Positions 1-6,034 of a stretch of DNA of 8,142 nucleotides are shown piece after piece. The translations under genes were made by a program, and so were the position numbers. The DNA is from Cohaesibacteraceae bacterium (GTDB lineage: Bacteria; Pseudomonadota; Alphaproteobacteria; Rhizobiales; Cohaesibacteraceae). A model generated the notes under the pieces. The model had not been told where the DNA came from. It saw nothing but the letters and a program-made list of their open reading frames with translations, and ran no database searches. The stretch spans positions 5,755-13,896 of the forward strand of contig JAESRR010000197.1 of NCBI GenBank assembly GCA_016764535.1. The letters are read 5' to 3'. How positions within the stretch are numbered: the first letter of the stretch is position 1; each line of letters opens with the position of its first letter.

Positions 1-879
1 TTCCTCAAGCAGGGAGCCGAACAATAATTGATTATATTGTGCGTCGCCTGAACTGGAGAGCGAATTAAGCTTCCCCAGAATATCCCGACAGCGTGAGGCC
101 TGCTCACGAATGAGAACCAGATCTTCCATGTGCGGGGAATCAGAACTAAATTCCCGCTGTAATTCTTTTGAAACAAGAGCAATGGTCGCGAGCGGTGTAC
201 CAAGTTCGTGCGCAGCGGCAGCTGCAAGTCCATCCAGCGCTGTGAGTTGCTGTTCATGCGCGAGAACCAGTTCAGTTGCCTGCAGGGCAGCGGCAATCTG
301 TCGACTTTCTTCGGCAACACTGAATACATAAACGCCGATGAACAACAGGCTCGCTAACAACGACACCCAGATGCCAACAAGGTAGGTGAAGGAAAGCGAG
401 AATGTTTCGTCGGGATTCCAGGGCAATGGCAAATATTGGATAATCAGGATACTGGCTGCGATCGCCGAAAGAAGACCAAGGAATATTGTATTTTTTAGCG
501 GTAGTGCGGTGGCAGATATGATTGGCGGAACCAGTAATAAAAAAGAAAACGGATTTTCAAGGCCACCGGTGAGATAGAGCAGGCTTGCCAATTGAAAAAC
601 GTCATACCCTAATAAAAATGTAGCGGTGCCTGGTCCAAGCCTTTGTGTTGACGGGTAAGCGACCCGCAAACCTATATTGAGCAGGGCTGAAAGGGATACC
701 AGCGACATACAGACAGCGACTGGTAGTTGATACTCCAGAACGAACGAAACAAGACCGATTGCCAATGCCTGACCAATAATGGCCAGCCATCTCAATCTGA
801 TCAGGGTAACCAGGCGCAAATGCCGATTTTGAATTTGCGCATATTCCGTCGGGTTCAGCAACATTTCTGGAATCTCCAT
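1..879 (-). CDS. regB: RegB/PrrB/ActS-family redox-sensing histidine kinase, N-terminal part
   Basis: This is the membrane sensor of a global redox two-component system. In the family it phosphorylates RegA/ActR and controls respiration, carbon and nitrogen fixation and photosynthesis genes according to quinone and thiol redox state. The 293 visible residues hold about six hydrophobic segments (roughly 26-48, 53-72, 86-104, 112-126, 131-150, 164-187). The ubiquinone-site motif GGLENPF is at 105-111. The family-specific H-box HELGTPLATI has phospho-acceptor His224, and a cysteine in RCRDIL (Cys264) lies 40 residues later, the spacing of His225 and Cys265 in Rhodobacter capsulatus RegB. The ATP-binding domain and stop lie beyond position 1. 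The start at 879 has no ribosome-binding site; the in-frame ATG at 862-864 (Met6) has GGAG nine bases upstream and may be the real start. A DUF2852 gene is divergent. The family call is firm; the symbol could equally be prrB or actS. Confidence 0.93.
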   Translation of the reverse strand, partial: MEIPEMLLNPTEYAQIQNRHLRLVTLIRLRWLAIIGQALAIGLVSFVLEYQLPVAVCMSLVSLSALLNIGLRVAYPSTQRLGPGTATFLLGYDVFQLASLLYLTGGLENPFSFLLLVPPIISATALPLKNTIFLGLLSAIAASILIIQYLPLPWNPDETFSLSFTYLVGIWVSLLASLLFIGVYVFSVAEESRQIAAALQATELVLAHEQQLTALDGLAAAAAHELGTPLATIALVSKELQREFSSDSPHMEDLVLIREQASRCRDILGKLNSLSSSGDAQYNQLLFGSLLEE

Positions 880-1043
880 TGAATCAGAGCATTAGCATTG
901 CAAGGATAGAGAATAAACTATCGCCGCCAGCGGTTTTCCTGTTTTTTGATTTGGTGTTCAACACGGGAATTGAAAAAAAGATTCGACTTTTCCTTGACTT
1001 TTTAGAATGCCATACCCATTTCAGTTTGGTCAATGAAACACAC

Positions 1044-1048
1044 AAGGA
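1044..1048 (+). promoter_or_regulatory. Ribosome-binding site deciding the DUF2852 start
   Basis: AAGGA lies ten bases before the ATG at 1059. It favours this start over the in-frame ATG at 879, which would add 60 residues unlike the family. Confidence 0.7.
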
Positions 1049-1058
1049 AACGAATAAC

Positions 1059-1481
1059 ATGAGCAGATCCAATCGGTTAAGACCGGGTTGGTCACCGGTA
1101 AATATTGGCCTGATGGTACTTGGTTTTGTAGTATTCTGGCCTCTCGGATTAGCAATGTTGGCTTACATTAACTGGGGTGACGATATGAAGGGTATGTTCG
1201 GCGATTTTCAACGCAGAATGGGTTCAGGAAATTGTTGCGGAAAAGGCTTCAGTGATACAGGCAACGTTGCTTTTGACGACTACCGTCGTTCAGAAATGAA
1301 ACGTCTTGATGAAGAACGCAAGCGTCTCGAACAGGAACGTGGTGACTTTGAAGAATTCCTGCGCAATTTGAATCGTGCAAAAGATCAGGAAGAATTCGAT
1401 CGTTTTATGAAAAACCGGTCAAATAGCAGTAATGGCACTAACCATGATGATGGAACGGTTCCAGAGGCGTCGCCAGCCTGA
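1059..1481 (+). CDS. DUF2852 family membrane-anchored small protein
   Basis: A 140-residue protein of unknown function matching the alphaproteobacterial DUF2852 family. One membrane segment lies at about 15-37, preceded by a short basic head containing the P-G-W-S-P stretch. A soluble tail follows with the family-typical GNVAFDDYR block (68-76), a charged, probably coiled-coil helix (about 75-100) and a second conserved stretch FLRNLNRAKDQEEFDRFM (100-117). The last 20 residues are polar and look disordered. A Cys-Cys pair at 59-60 in a glycine-rich loop is notable. The start is chosen at 1059 because AAGGA sits at 1044-1048, ten bases upstream; the frame is open back to 879, but that extension overlaps the regB start and does not resemble the family. 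The gene is divergent from regB over 179 bp and is followed by a hairpin terminator, so it is probably monocistronic. No biochemical role is assigned. Confidence 0.88.
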   Translation: MSRSNRLRPGWSPVNIGLMVLGFVVFWPLGLAMLAYINWGDDMKGMFGDFQRRMGSGNCCGKGFSDTGNVAFDDYRRSEMKRLDEERKRLEQERGDFEEFLRNLNRAKDQEEFDRFMKNRSNSSNGTNHDDGTVPEASPA

Positions 1482-1485
1482 GTGT

Positions 1486-1501
1486 AATACCAAATGGTAT
1501 T
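1486..1501. repeat. 16-bp palindrome just after the DUF2852 stop
   Basis: The sequence AATACCA-AA-TGGTATT is a perfect inverted repeat with 7-bp arms and a 2-bp centre, beginning five bases after the stop codon. It is followed by TGAG, not a T-run, so it is not an intrinsic terminator on its own. It could be a small dispersed repeat, an operator, or an mRNA 3'-end structure next to the terminator at 1511-1541. Its function is unknown. Confidence 0.55.
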
Positions 1502-1510
1502 GAGTGATTG

Positions 1511-1541
1511 ACAAGAGGCGAGGGTAATTCCTCGCCTTTGT
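1511..1541 (+). terminator. Hairpin terminator after the DUF2852 gene
   Basis: The arms AGGCGAGG (1516-1523) and CCTCGCCT (1530-1537) pair perfectly around a six-base loop. The stem extends through ACAA (1511-1514) with TTGT (1538-1541) if G1515 is bulged. The U-tract is short (TTT, then G), so termination strength is uncertain. The position, 30 bases after the DUF2852 stop and before the next gene, fits a terminator for that gene. Confidence 0.7.
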
Positions 1542-1611
1542 CGTATCTGGTTGCAGCTTTCCCGGATTGATAATCCCGGCGCGATTTTGCAGGGATCGGG
1601 CTAAATTCTCA

Positions 1612-1641
1612 TTGTCTGATCAGGGCCGAATCTGCAATAAT
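1612..1641 (+). promoter_or_regulatory. Candidate promoter for the metallohydrolase-exporter pair
   Basis: A TTGTCT element (1612-1617; 4 of 6 matches to TTGACA) lies 18 bases before AATAAT (1636-1641; 5 of 6 matches to TATAAT). Transcription would begin near 1647-1649, at the ATG of the next gene, giving a leaderless or almost leaderless mRNA. This agrees with the absence of any ribosome-binding site before that ATG. It was identified by eye only. Confidence 0.35.
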
Positions 1642-1647
1642 CACCAA

Positions 1648-2406
1648 ATGCAATCCAACTCTCCTTCCGTCGAACTGGTTACCCATATCGTTGCAGGCAG
1701 GGAAATTCCGGTCACAGTACGAACCAATACGCGCGCCAAACGCATTACATTGCGCATGGCTCAAAAGACCGGATCATTCGTCCTCACCATACCCTCGTCC
1801 CGCGACAAAAGGCGGGCGGTTGCGTTTTTGCGTAAACAGGAACAGTGGATGGCGACCCAGCTTGATAATCAGCCGGGGCTACGCCCGTTTTTGCCTGGAC
1901 ATGTCATTCCATATCTGGGCGCTGATTTATTGTTGGCGCAAAGCGGCCAGTTACGCGGTGTGACCCGGATCGAAGATCGCGATGGCCCGCAAACTCTTTT
2001 GGTATGCGGGGCCCTCGAATATTTTGAAAGACGGGTTCGTGACTGGCTCATACAACAGGCGCGCGAGGTGTTTCTGGAACGGGCCACCCATCACGCACAA
2101 AGTCTTGATGTAAAATTTACGGCCCTGCGCATAAGGGACCAGTCAAGCCGCTGGGGATCCTGTTCATCAAACGGTACGCTTTCATTTTCATGGAGGCTGG
2201 TTTGTGCGCCCGACTTTGTCATCGATTATCTGGCAGCCCATGAAGTTGCGCATTTATCGGAAATGAATCACAGCAAAGCTTACTGGGCCCTGGTCAATCA
2301 GGCGACACCGCATGTCGATCAGGCGCATGTCTGGCTCAAACAACATGGTCGCGGGTTGTATGGTCTGGGGCAGATGCCCGATCTGCCGAAAGACACGCAA
2401 ACATAA
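1648..2406 (+). CDS. YgjP-like (DUF45, SprT-like fold) zinc metallohydrolase
   Basis: A 252-residue protein of the YgjP/DUF45 family, often annotated as M48-family metallopeptidase. Family members are zinc-dependent; E. coli YgjP has been reported to have UTP pyrophosphatase activity, so protease function should not be assumed. From Met at 1648, the zinc site is HEVAH at 198-202 with the catalytic Glu199, and a third histidine follows at 208 in EMNHS. The upstream family block RWGSCSSNGTLSFSWRL is at 168-184. The N-terminal half is a beta-rich region with the basic stretch NTRAKRITLRM. No signal peptide is visible, so it is cytoplasmic. The frame is open upstream to a TTG at 1567, but that extension has no ribosome-binding site and is not family-like. 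The stop shares one base with the exporter start, implying translational coupling. Family call firm; substrate unknown. Confidence 0.9.
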   Translation: MQSNSPSVELVTHIVAGREIPVTVRTNTRAKRITLRMAQKTGSFVLTIPSSRDKRRAVAFLRKQEQWMATQLDNQPGLRPFLPGHVIPYLGADLLLAQSGQLRGVTRIEDRDGPQTLLVCGALEYFERRVRDWLIQQAREVFLERATHHAQSLDVKFTALRIRDQSSRWGSCSSNGTLSFSWRLVCAPDFVIDYLAAHEVAHLSEMNHSKAYWALVNQATPHVDQAHVWLKQHGRGLYGLGQMPDLPKDTQT

Positions 2407-3611
2407 TGCTAAAGCCAAACACACTCGCTCTTACAACCTTGCTTGCAATGCTTGTGGCAACAGGACCTTTGTCGACGGACATTTACTTACCTTCGCTGCC
2501 CGGTCTTGCTACAGATTTATCAACGGATGAAGCAGGTGCCCAGCTGACACTCAGTGTGTTTTTGGCTGGTGTGGCTTTGGGGCAGATTTTTTATGGTCCG
2601 GTATCAGACCGCTTTGGCCGCAGACCGGCATTGCTTTTTGCGCTGGTTGTCTACATGGCCGGATCGGTTATGTGCAGCTTTGCAAACGACATAGATGGTT
2701 TGATTATCAGCCGCTTTGTACAGGCAATCGGGGCTGCCGGGCCGATGGTGCTTGGAAGGTCAATCGTACGGGATCTGTATGAAGGAACCCGCGCAGGGCA
2801 GGAATTGTCGAGAATGGGGGCAATAATGGGAATTGTTCCCGCTATTGCTCCGGTGCTTGGTGCAGTTCTCGAAATATTATTCGATTGGCGTGCTGCTTTT
2901 ATCACCACGCTGATATTTGGATTTTGTACGGCGCTCTGGGTATATTATCAGTTGCCTGAAACTATTAAAAACAAACGACCCGAGCCTTTGACAGTGATTT
3001 CGATATTCGCAAGTTTTGGACCGATGCTCAAAAATCGGGCGTTTTTAATAAATCTGGCAATCCTGTGTACCACCTATGCCGGGCTTTTTGCGTTTATATC
3101 CTCTTCTTCATTTATCCTTCAGGGTGTTTACGGGCTGAATGAAATTGCATTTGGGTTGTGTTATGGATTGATTGTTCTGGCGTATATTCTTGGAGCGTCA
3201 ATTGGCAATCGGCTTGGTCCGAAGCGTGGTCTGGACAGAACCATGAATCTGGGAACCAGATTGCAACTGGCCGGTGGTATTTCCATGATCGGAGCCGCGC
3301 TGATACCCGCGGTCGGACCTTATGGTATCGTATTTTCCCAAATGATTTATATGGTGGGTCTGGGTATTACCATGCCCCTCAGCATGGCGGCCGCTTTAAT
3401 TCCGTTTCCTGACAGGGCAGGCGCGGCGTCTTCTTTACTTGGCGTGGCTCATTTGAGTTTTGCAGCTTTAACAGGCGCAATTGTGGGTGAGATGCTCAAT
3501 CAAACAGCATGGCCACTGGCGATTGCGTTGTTGATTCTTGGGGTATTGGCGCTGCTGATGAGCCAGATATCCCTGATTGAGGTCAGGAATAGAAATCGCC
3601 GGGTATCATAG
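2406..3611 (+). CDS. Bcr/CflA-family MFS drug-resistance exporter
   Basis: A 401-residue, probably 12-helix inner-membrane antiporter of the DHA1 branch of the major facilitator superfamily. E. coli Bcr exports bicyclomycin, and relatives handle chloramphenicol, florfenicol or sulfonamides. Family marks are STDIYLPSLP after helix 1 (23-32), MFS motif A in the 2-3 loop (GPVSDRFGRRP, 64-74), the block GRSIVRDLY (117-125), motif C in helix 5 (PAIAPVLGAVLE, 145-156, leading to DWRAAF), and LPET at 183-186. The length is normal for the family and the C-terminal tail is short and basic. The ATG overlaps the TAA of the metallohydrolase gene by one base and has no strong ribosome-binding site of its own, so translation is probably coupled. 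It converges on the PBP gene with only 20 bp between stops. The exported substrate cannot be predicted from the sequence. Confidence 0.93.
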   Translation: MLKPNTLALTTLLAMLVATGPLSTDIYLPSLPGLATDLSTDEAGAQLTLSVFLAGVALGQIFYGPVSDRFGRRPALLFALVVYMAGSVMCSFANDIDGLIISRFVQAIGAAGPMVLGRSIVRDLYEGTRAGQELSRMGAIMGIVPAIAPVLGAVLEILFDWRAAFITTLIFGFCTALWVYYQLPETIKNKRPEPLTVISIFASFGPMLKNRAFLINLAILCTTYAGLFAFISSSSFILQGVYGLNEIAFGLCYGLIVLAYILGASIGNRLGPKRGLDRTMNLGTRLQLAGGISMIGAALIPAVGPYGIVFSQMIYMVGLGITMPLSMAAALIPFPDRAGAASSLLGVAHLSFAALTGAIVGEMLNQTAWPLAIALLILGVLALLMSQISLIEVRNRNRRVS

Positions 3612-3631
3612 CGATAGTACGCCTCGTGTGA

Positions 3632-5791
3632 TCAGTTTCCAAATATGCGAGAGAACAGACTGCGCGCGACAGGTTTGGGCGGCAGACCGGGTATTTGTTC
3701 CGGTGCATCGGGATTGACCCATTCCGAAGATGCTCTGACAGGATTACCGATAGCTGCAAGCAATTGTGGTGTCACACCTGGCAAGGGGGAAACTGCGACA
3801 CCGCGATGAGCGGCAGTCATAAACTTGTGCCAGATCGATGCGGGTATGTTGCTTCCCGATGCCCGTTTGGTTGCCGAGCCATCGTCATTGCCTACCCATA
3901 CCCCGGCGGTCAGATTTGCCGTAAATCCAATAAACAACGCATCGCGAAAATCCTGTGAGGTTCCGGTTTTGCCACCCGCAGGTCGTCCTGGTAATATGGC
4001 GCGCTTGCCGGTTCCGCGTTCAAGCGCCTGCTGCAACATCGCATTGATAGGCCCAAGATGGGCTGGAAGTATAGCCTCGCCCAGTTGCGTTCCGGCACGT
4101 TGATACAATATCTGTCCGTCAAGTGTGGTGACGCTTTTTATGATGTAGGGCAGTACTGTTTTGCCGCCATTGGAAAATGCAACATAGGCTGAAGTCAATT
4201 CCAGCAGGTTGGTTTCCGACGAGCCAAGCGCCAGCGATGGTGTGGCACTGAGTTTTGAATGAATGCCAAGGCGTTGTGCAAGGGCCACAACACTGTCGGC
4301 ACCGATTTGAGATATCAGGCGGGCTGCAACTGTATTGAGGGACAGGGCCAGTGCTTCGGTCAATGTTACCGGACCGCGAAACTTTTTCGAATAATTCTGC
4401 GGGCTCCAGTTGCCGATTGTGATCGGCTCATCGTTGAGAATTGTGCCGGGGTAATACCCCTGTTCCAGAGCTGCCAGATAAACAAAAGGTTTGAAAGAGG
4501 AACCAGGCTGACGTTTTGCCTGGGTTACCCGGTTAAACTGACTTTTCGCATAGGAAATACCACCCACCATGACCCGCACAGCACCATCTCTGTCTATCGC
4601 AGTGACGGCACCCTGCTTGACGCCATACTTTTCACCCTGTTCCCGCAACTCGATAACAAGGGCGTGTTCGGCAGACAATTGAAGCCGTAGATCGATGGTC
4701 GTTTCAACGATAAGATCCTGATTAATATCGCTTATATATCCCTTCAATTCGGTCATCACCCAGTCGGCGACGTAATTTTCTGATCCCTGACGGTGGCGTT
4801 CCACTGTTGTGACCGGTTTTTGAAGGGCGAGTTTTCGTTCTTCTTCAGTGATATATCCCTGATCCTGCATGGCGCGCAGGACAAGCATCGCCCGTTTTTT
4901 TGCGCCTTCCGGATTTTTATTCGGAGCGTATCTGGAAGGGGCTTTCAGCAATCCGGCAAGGGTCGCGGCTTCCGATAATGTCAATTTTGATGCGTCTTTT
5001 CCGAAGTAGCGTCTGGCTGCCGCGTCGGCTCCATATGCACCGCCGCCCAGATAAACCCGGTTGAGATATAATTCGATTATTTGTTCCTTGGAGAACTTTG
5101 ACTCCAGCCAGATAGCCAGTACCAACTCCTGGACCTTGCGTCGAAAAGTTCTTTCAGGTTTCAGAAACAGGTTTTTCGCCAGTTGCTGCGTCAGTGTCGA
5201 TCCGCCCTGGCGAAGCCTGCCGCTGGTTAGATTTGTCACCATTGCCCTGGTAAAACCAATCGGATCAAATCCAAAATGGCTGTAAAATCTGCGATCCTCG
5301 ATGGCAATCACAGCTTCAGGCAAATATGGCGGCATGTGTTCCAGTCGAAGAACTTCACCACCTGTCGTACCGCGATTGGCAATCAATCCGCCGCCAGCAG
5401 ACATAATCTTGATATTGGGTGGTCGTTGCGGAACCGTCCATGCCGAGGAATGCGGAAGTTGATAGGCATAATAACCAATGATGCCGGTACAAATAATTGT
5501 TAGCCAGACACCGACAACCGTACCCCAGTAAAAACATTTCCGAAGCGCCCTTGATAGCAGGGAACGTTGTTTGGCAGGCCCTGAACCACGGCGGGTCCCA
5601 CGACGACGCGAGGATACTTGCTCACTGCCGGATTTTCCGTTTCCCGCGTTGCGCCTGGTTTTAGCCTTGCGTTTGGAAACAGCCTCGCCACCCACCCGAT
5701 CACGCGGGTCGAGCCGGATTTCTTCATATCCGTCAAAGGCACCGGAGTTTCCGGGTGAAGCATCTGGTCCTGGTGGCTGGCGCCGTACCAT
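3632..5791 (-). CDS. Bifunctional class A penicillin-binding protein (PBP1A family)
   Basis: A 719-residue peptidoglycan glycosyltransferase/transpeptidase that polymerises lipid II and crosslinks glycan strands in the periplasm. Residues 1-85 form a cytoplasmic, Lys/Arg-rich, low-complexity tail, followed by one membrane anchor (about 87-110). The GT51 domain (about 135-305) contains EDRRFYSHFGFD (165-176, catalytic Glu165), GGSTLTQQLAKNLFL (196-210) and RRKVQE (217-222). The transpeptidase domain (about 395-640) contains SSFK (catalytic Ser431, Lys434), SLN (484-486) and KTGT (608-611), so both activities look intact. The C-terminus is a short proline-rich tail ending LFSRIFGN, with no large extra domain. 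The start at 5791 is supported by AGGA eight bases upstream. The gene is convergent with the MFS exporter and divergent from the acyltransferase gene. Symbols used for relatives (mrcA, pbp1A) are inconsistent, so none is given. Confidence 0.95.
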   Translation of the reverse strand: MVRRQPPGPDASPGNSGAFDGYEEIRLDPRDRVGGEAVSKRKAKTRRNAGNGKSGSEQVSSRRRGTRRGSGPAKQRSLLSRALRKCFYWGTVVGVWLTIICTGIIGYYAYQLPHSSAWTVPQRPPNIKIMSAGGGLIANRGTTGGEVLRLEHMPPYLPEAVIAIEDRRFYSHFGFDPIGFTRAMVTNLTSGRLRQGGSTLTQQLAKNLFLKPERTFRRKVQELVLAIWLESKFSKEQIIELYLNRVYLGGGAYGADAAARRYFGKDASKLTLSEAATLAGLLKAPSRYAPNKNPEGAKKRAMLVLRAMQDQGYITEEERKLALQKPVTTVERHRQGSENYVADWVMTELKGYISDINQDLIVETTIDLRLQLSAEHALVIELREQGEKYGVKQGAVTAIDRDGAVRVMVGGISYAKSQFNRVTQAKRQPGSSFKPFVYLAALEQGYYPGTILNDEPITIGNWSPQNYSKKFRGPVTLTEALALSLNTVAARLISQIGADSVVALAQRLGIHSKLSATPSLALGSSETNLLELTSAYVAFSNGGKTVLPYIIKSVTTLDGQILYQRAGTQLGEAILPAHLGPINAMLQQALERGTGKRAILPGRPAGGKTGTSQDFRDALFIGFTANLTAGVWVGNDDGSATKRASGSNIPASIWHKFMTAAHRGVAVSPLPGVTPQLLAAIGNPVRASSEWVNPDAPEQIPGLPPKPVARSLFSRIFGN

Positions 5792-5799
5792 ACAAATTA

Positions 5800-5803
5800 T
5801 CCT
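5800..5803 (-). promoter_or_regulatory. Ribosome-binding site of the PBP gene
   Basis: Read on the minus strand, AGGA lies eight bases before the ATG at 5791, supporting the start that gives the full basic N-terminal tail. Confidence 0.6.
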
Positions 5804-5838
5804 GTTGGTCGGATATACGTGGAACTATCCGGCCTGCT

Positions 5839-5866
5839 ATTGTACCGAAATTACGGCATTTTCCAG
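5839..5866 (-). promoter_or_regulatory. Candidate promoter of the PBP gene
   Basis: On the minus strand, TACAAT (5839-5844) matches the -10 consensus at 5 of 6 positions. A weak -35 candidate CTGGAA (5861-5866; 3 of 6 matches) lies 16 bases upstream. It would give a 5' leader of about 40 bases. The weak -35 makes this tentative. Confidence 0.3.
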
Positions 5867-5879
5867 TCATTTTGGCCTA

Positions 5880-5908
5880 ATCGCCCTAAAGTCTGGTTAA
5901 GGGGCGAT
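5880..5908. repeat. Bulged inverted repeat in the PBP-acyltransferase intergenic region
   Basis: ATCGCCCT (5880-5887) pairs with AGGGGCGAT (5900-5908) if one base is bulged, leaving a 12-base loop. It sits in the 243-bp divergent region between the PBP and acyltransferase genes. No T-run follows on either strand, so it is not a typical terminator. It could be an operator or chance. Confidence 0.3.
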
Positions 5909-6024
5909 AAATTCACATTCCCGAAAGCATATTCGCGAACGCTTTGTTGAGCATGAATGCAACTGCAGGGCGCAAGTTTACGACTCTCTTATCCCATCGT
6001 TACACAATGCGGCCAATCGGGATC

Positions 6025-6028
6025 GGAG
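6025..6028 (+). promoter_or_regulatory. Ribosome-binding site deciding the acyltransferase start
   Basis: GGAG lies six bases before the ATG at 6035. The longer in-frame start at 5957 would add 26 residues and has no comparable site. Confidence 0.7.
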
Positions 6029-6034
6029 TATTCT

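Noticed and set aside
923..927. GCGGC (minus strand) as a RegA-binding half-site for autoregulation
   Set aside because: Only one half-site is visible, with no partner GTCGC-like element at usual spacing; too short to support alone.
923..937. CCGC-CA-GCGG followed by TTTT as a terminator between regB and DUF2852
   Set aside because: A four-base stem with a two-base loop is not a stable hairpin, and no gene ends here on the plus strand.
994..999. TTGACT as a -35 box for the DUF2852 gene
   Set aside because: No acceptable -10 hexamer is found 16-18 bases downstream.
879..1058. In-frame 60-residue upstream extension of the DUF2852 gene beginning at ATG 879
   Set aside because: It overlaps the regB start on the other strand, has no ribosome-binding site, and is unlike the family; AAGGA supports 1059.
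1567..1647. TTG start at 1567 for the YgjP-like gene
   Set aside because: No ribosome-binding site is present, it lies within a bulged hairpin-like sequence (1562-1579), and the extra 27 residues are not family-like; 1648 fits better.
4259..4690. 143-codon plus-strand reading frame inside the PBP gene
   Set aside because: It is antisense to the transpeptidase domain, has no family features and no ribosome-binding site.
5571..5900. 109-codon plus-strand reading frame opposite the PBP start
   Set aside because: It lies antisense to the conserved PBP coding region and crosses its promoter region; the composition is that of a shadow frame.
5957..6034. ATG 5957 as the acyltransferase start
   Set aside because: The ATG at 6035 has GGAG at the right distance and begins just before the conserved opening block; the extension is not hydrophobic or conserved in character.
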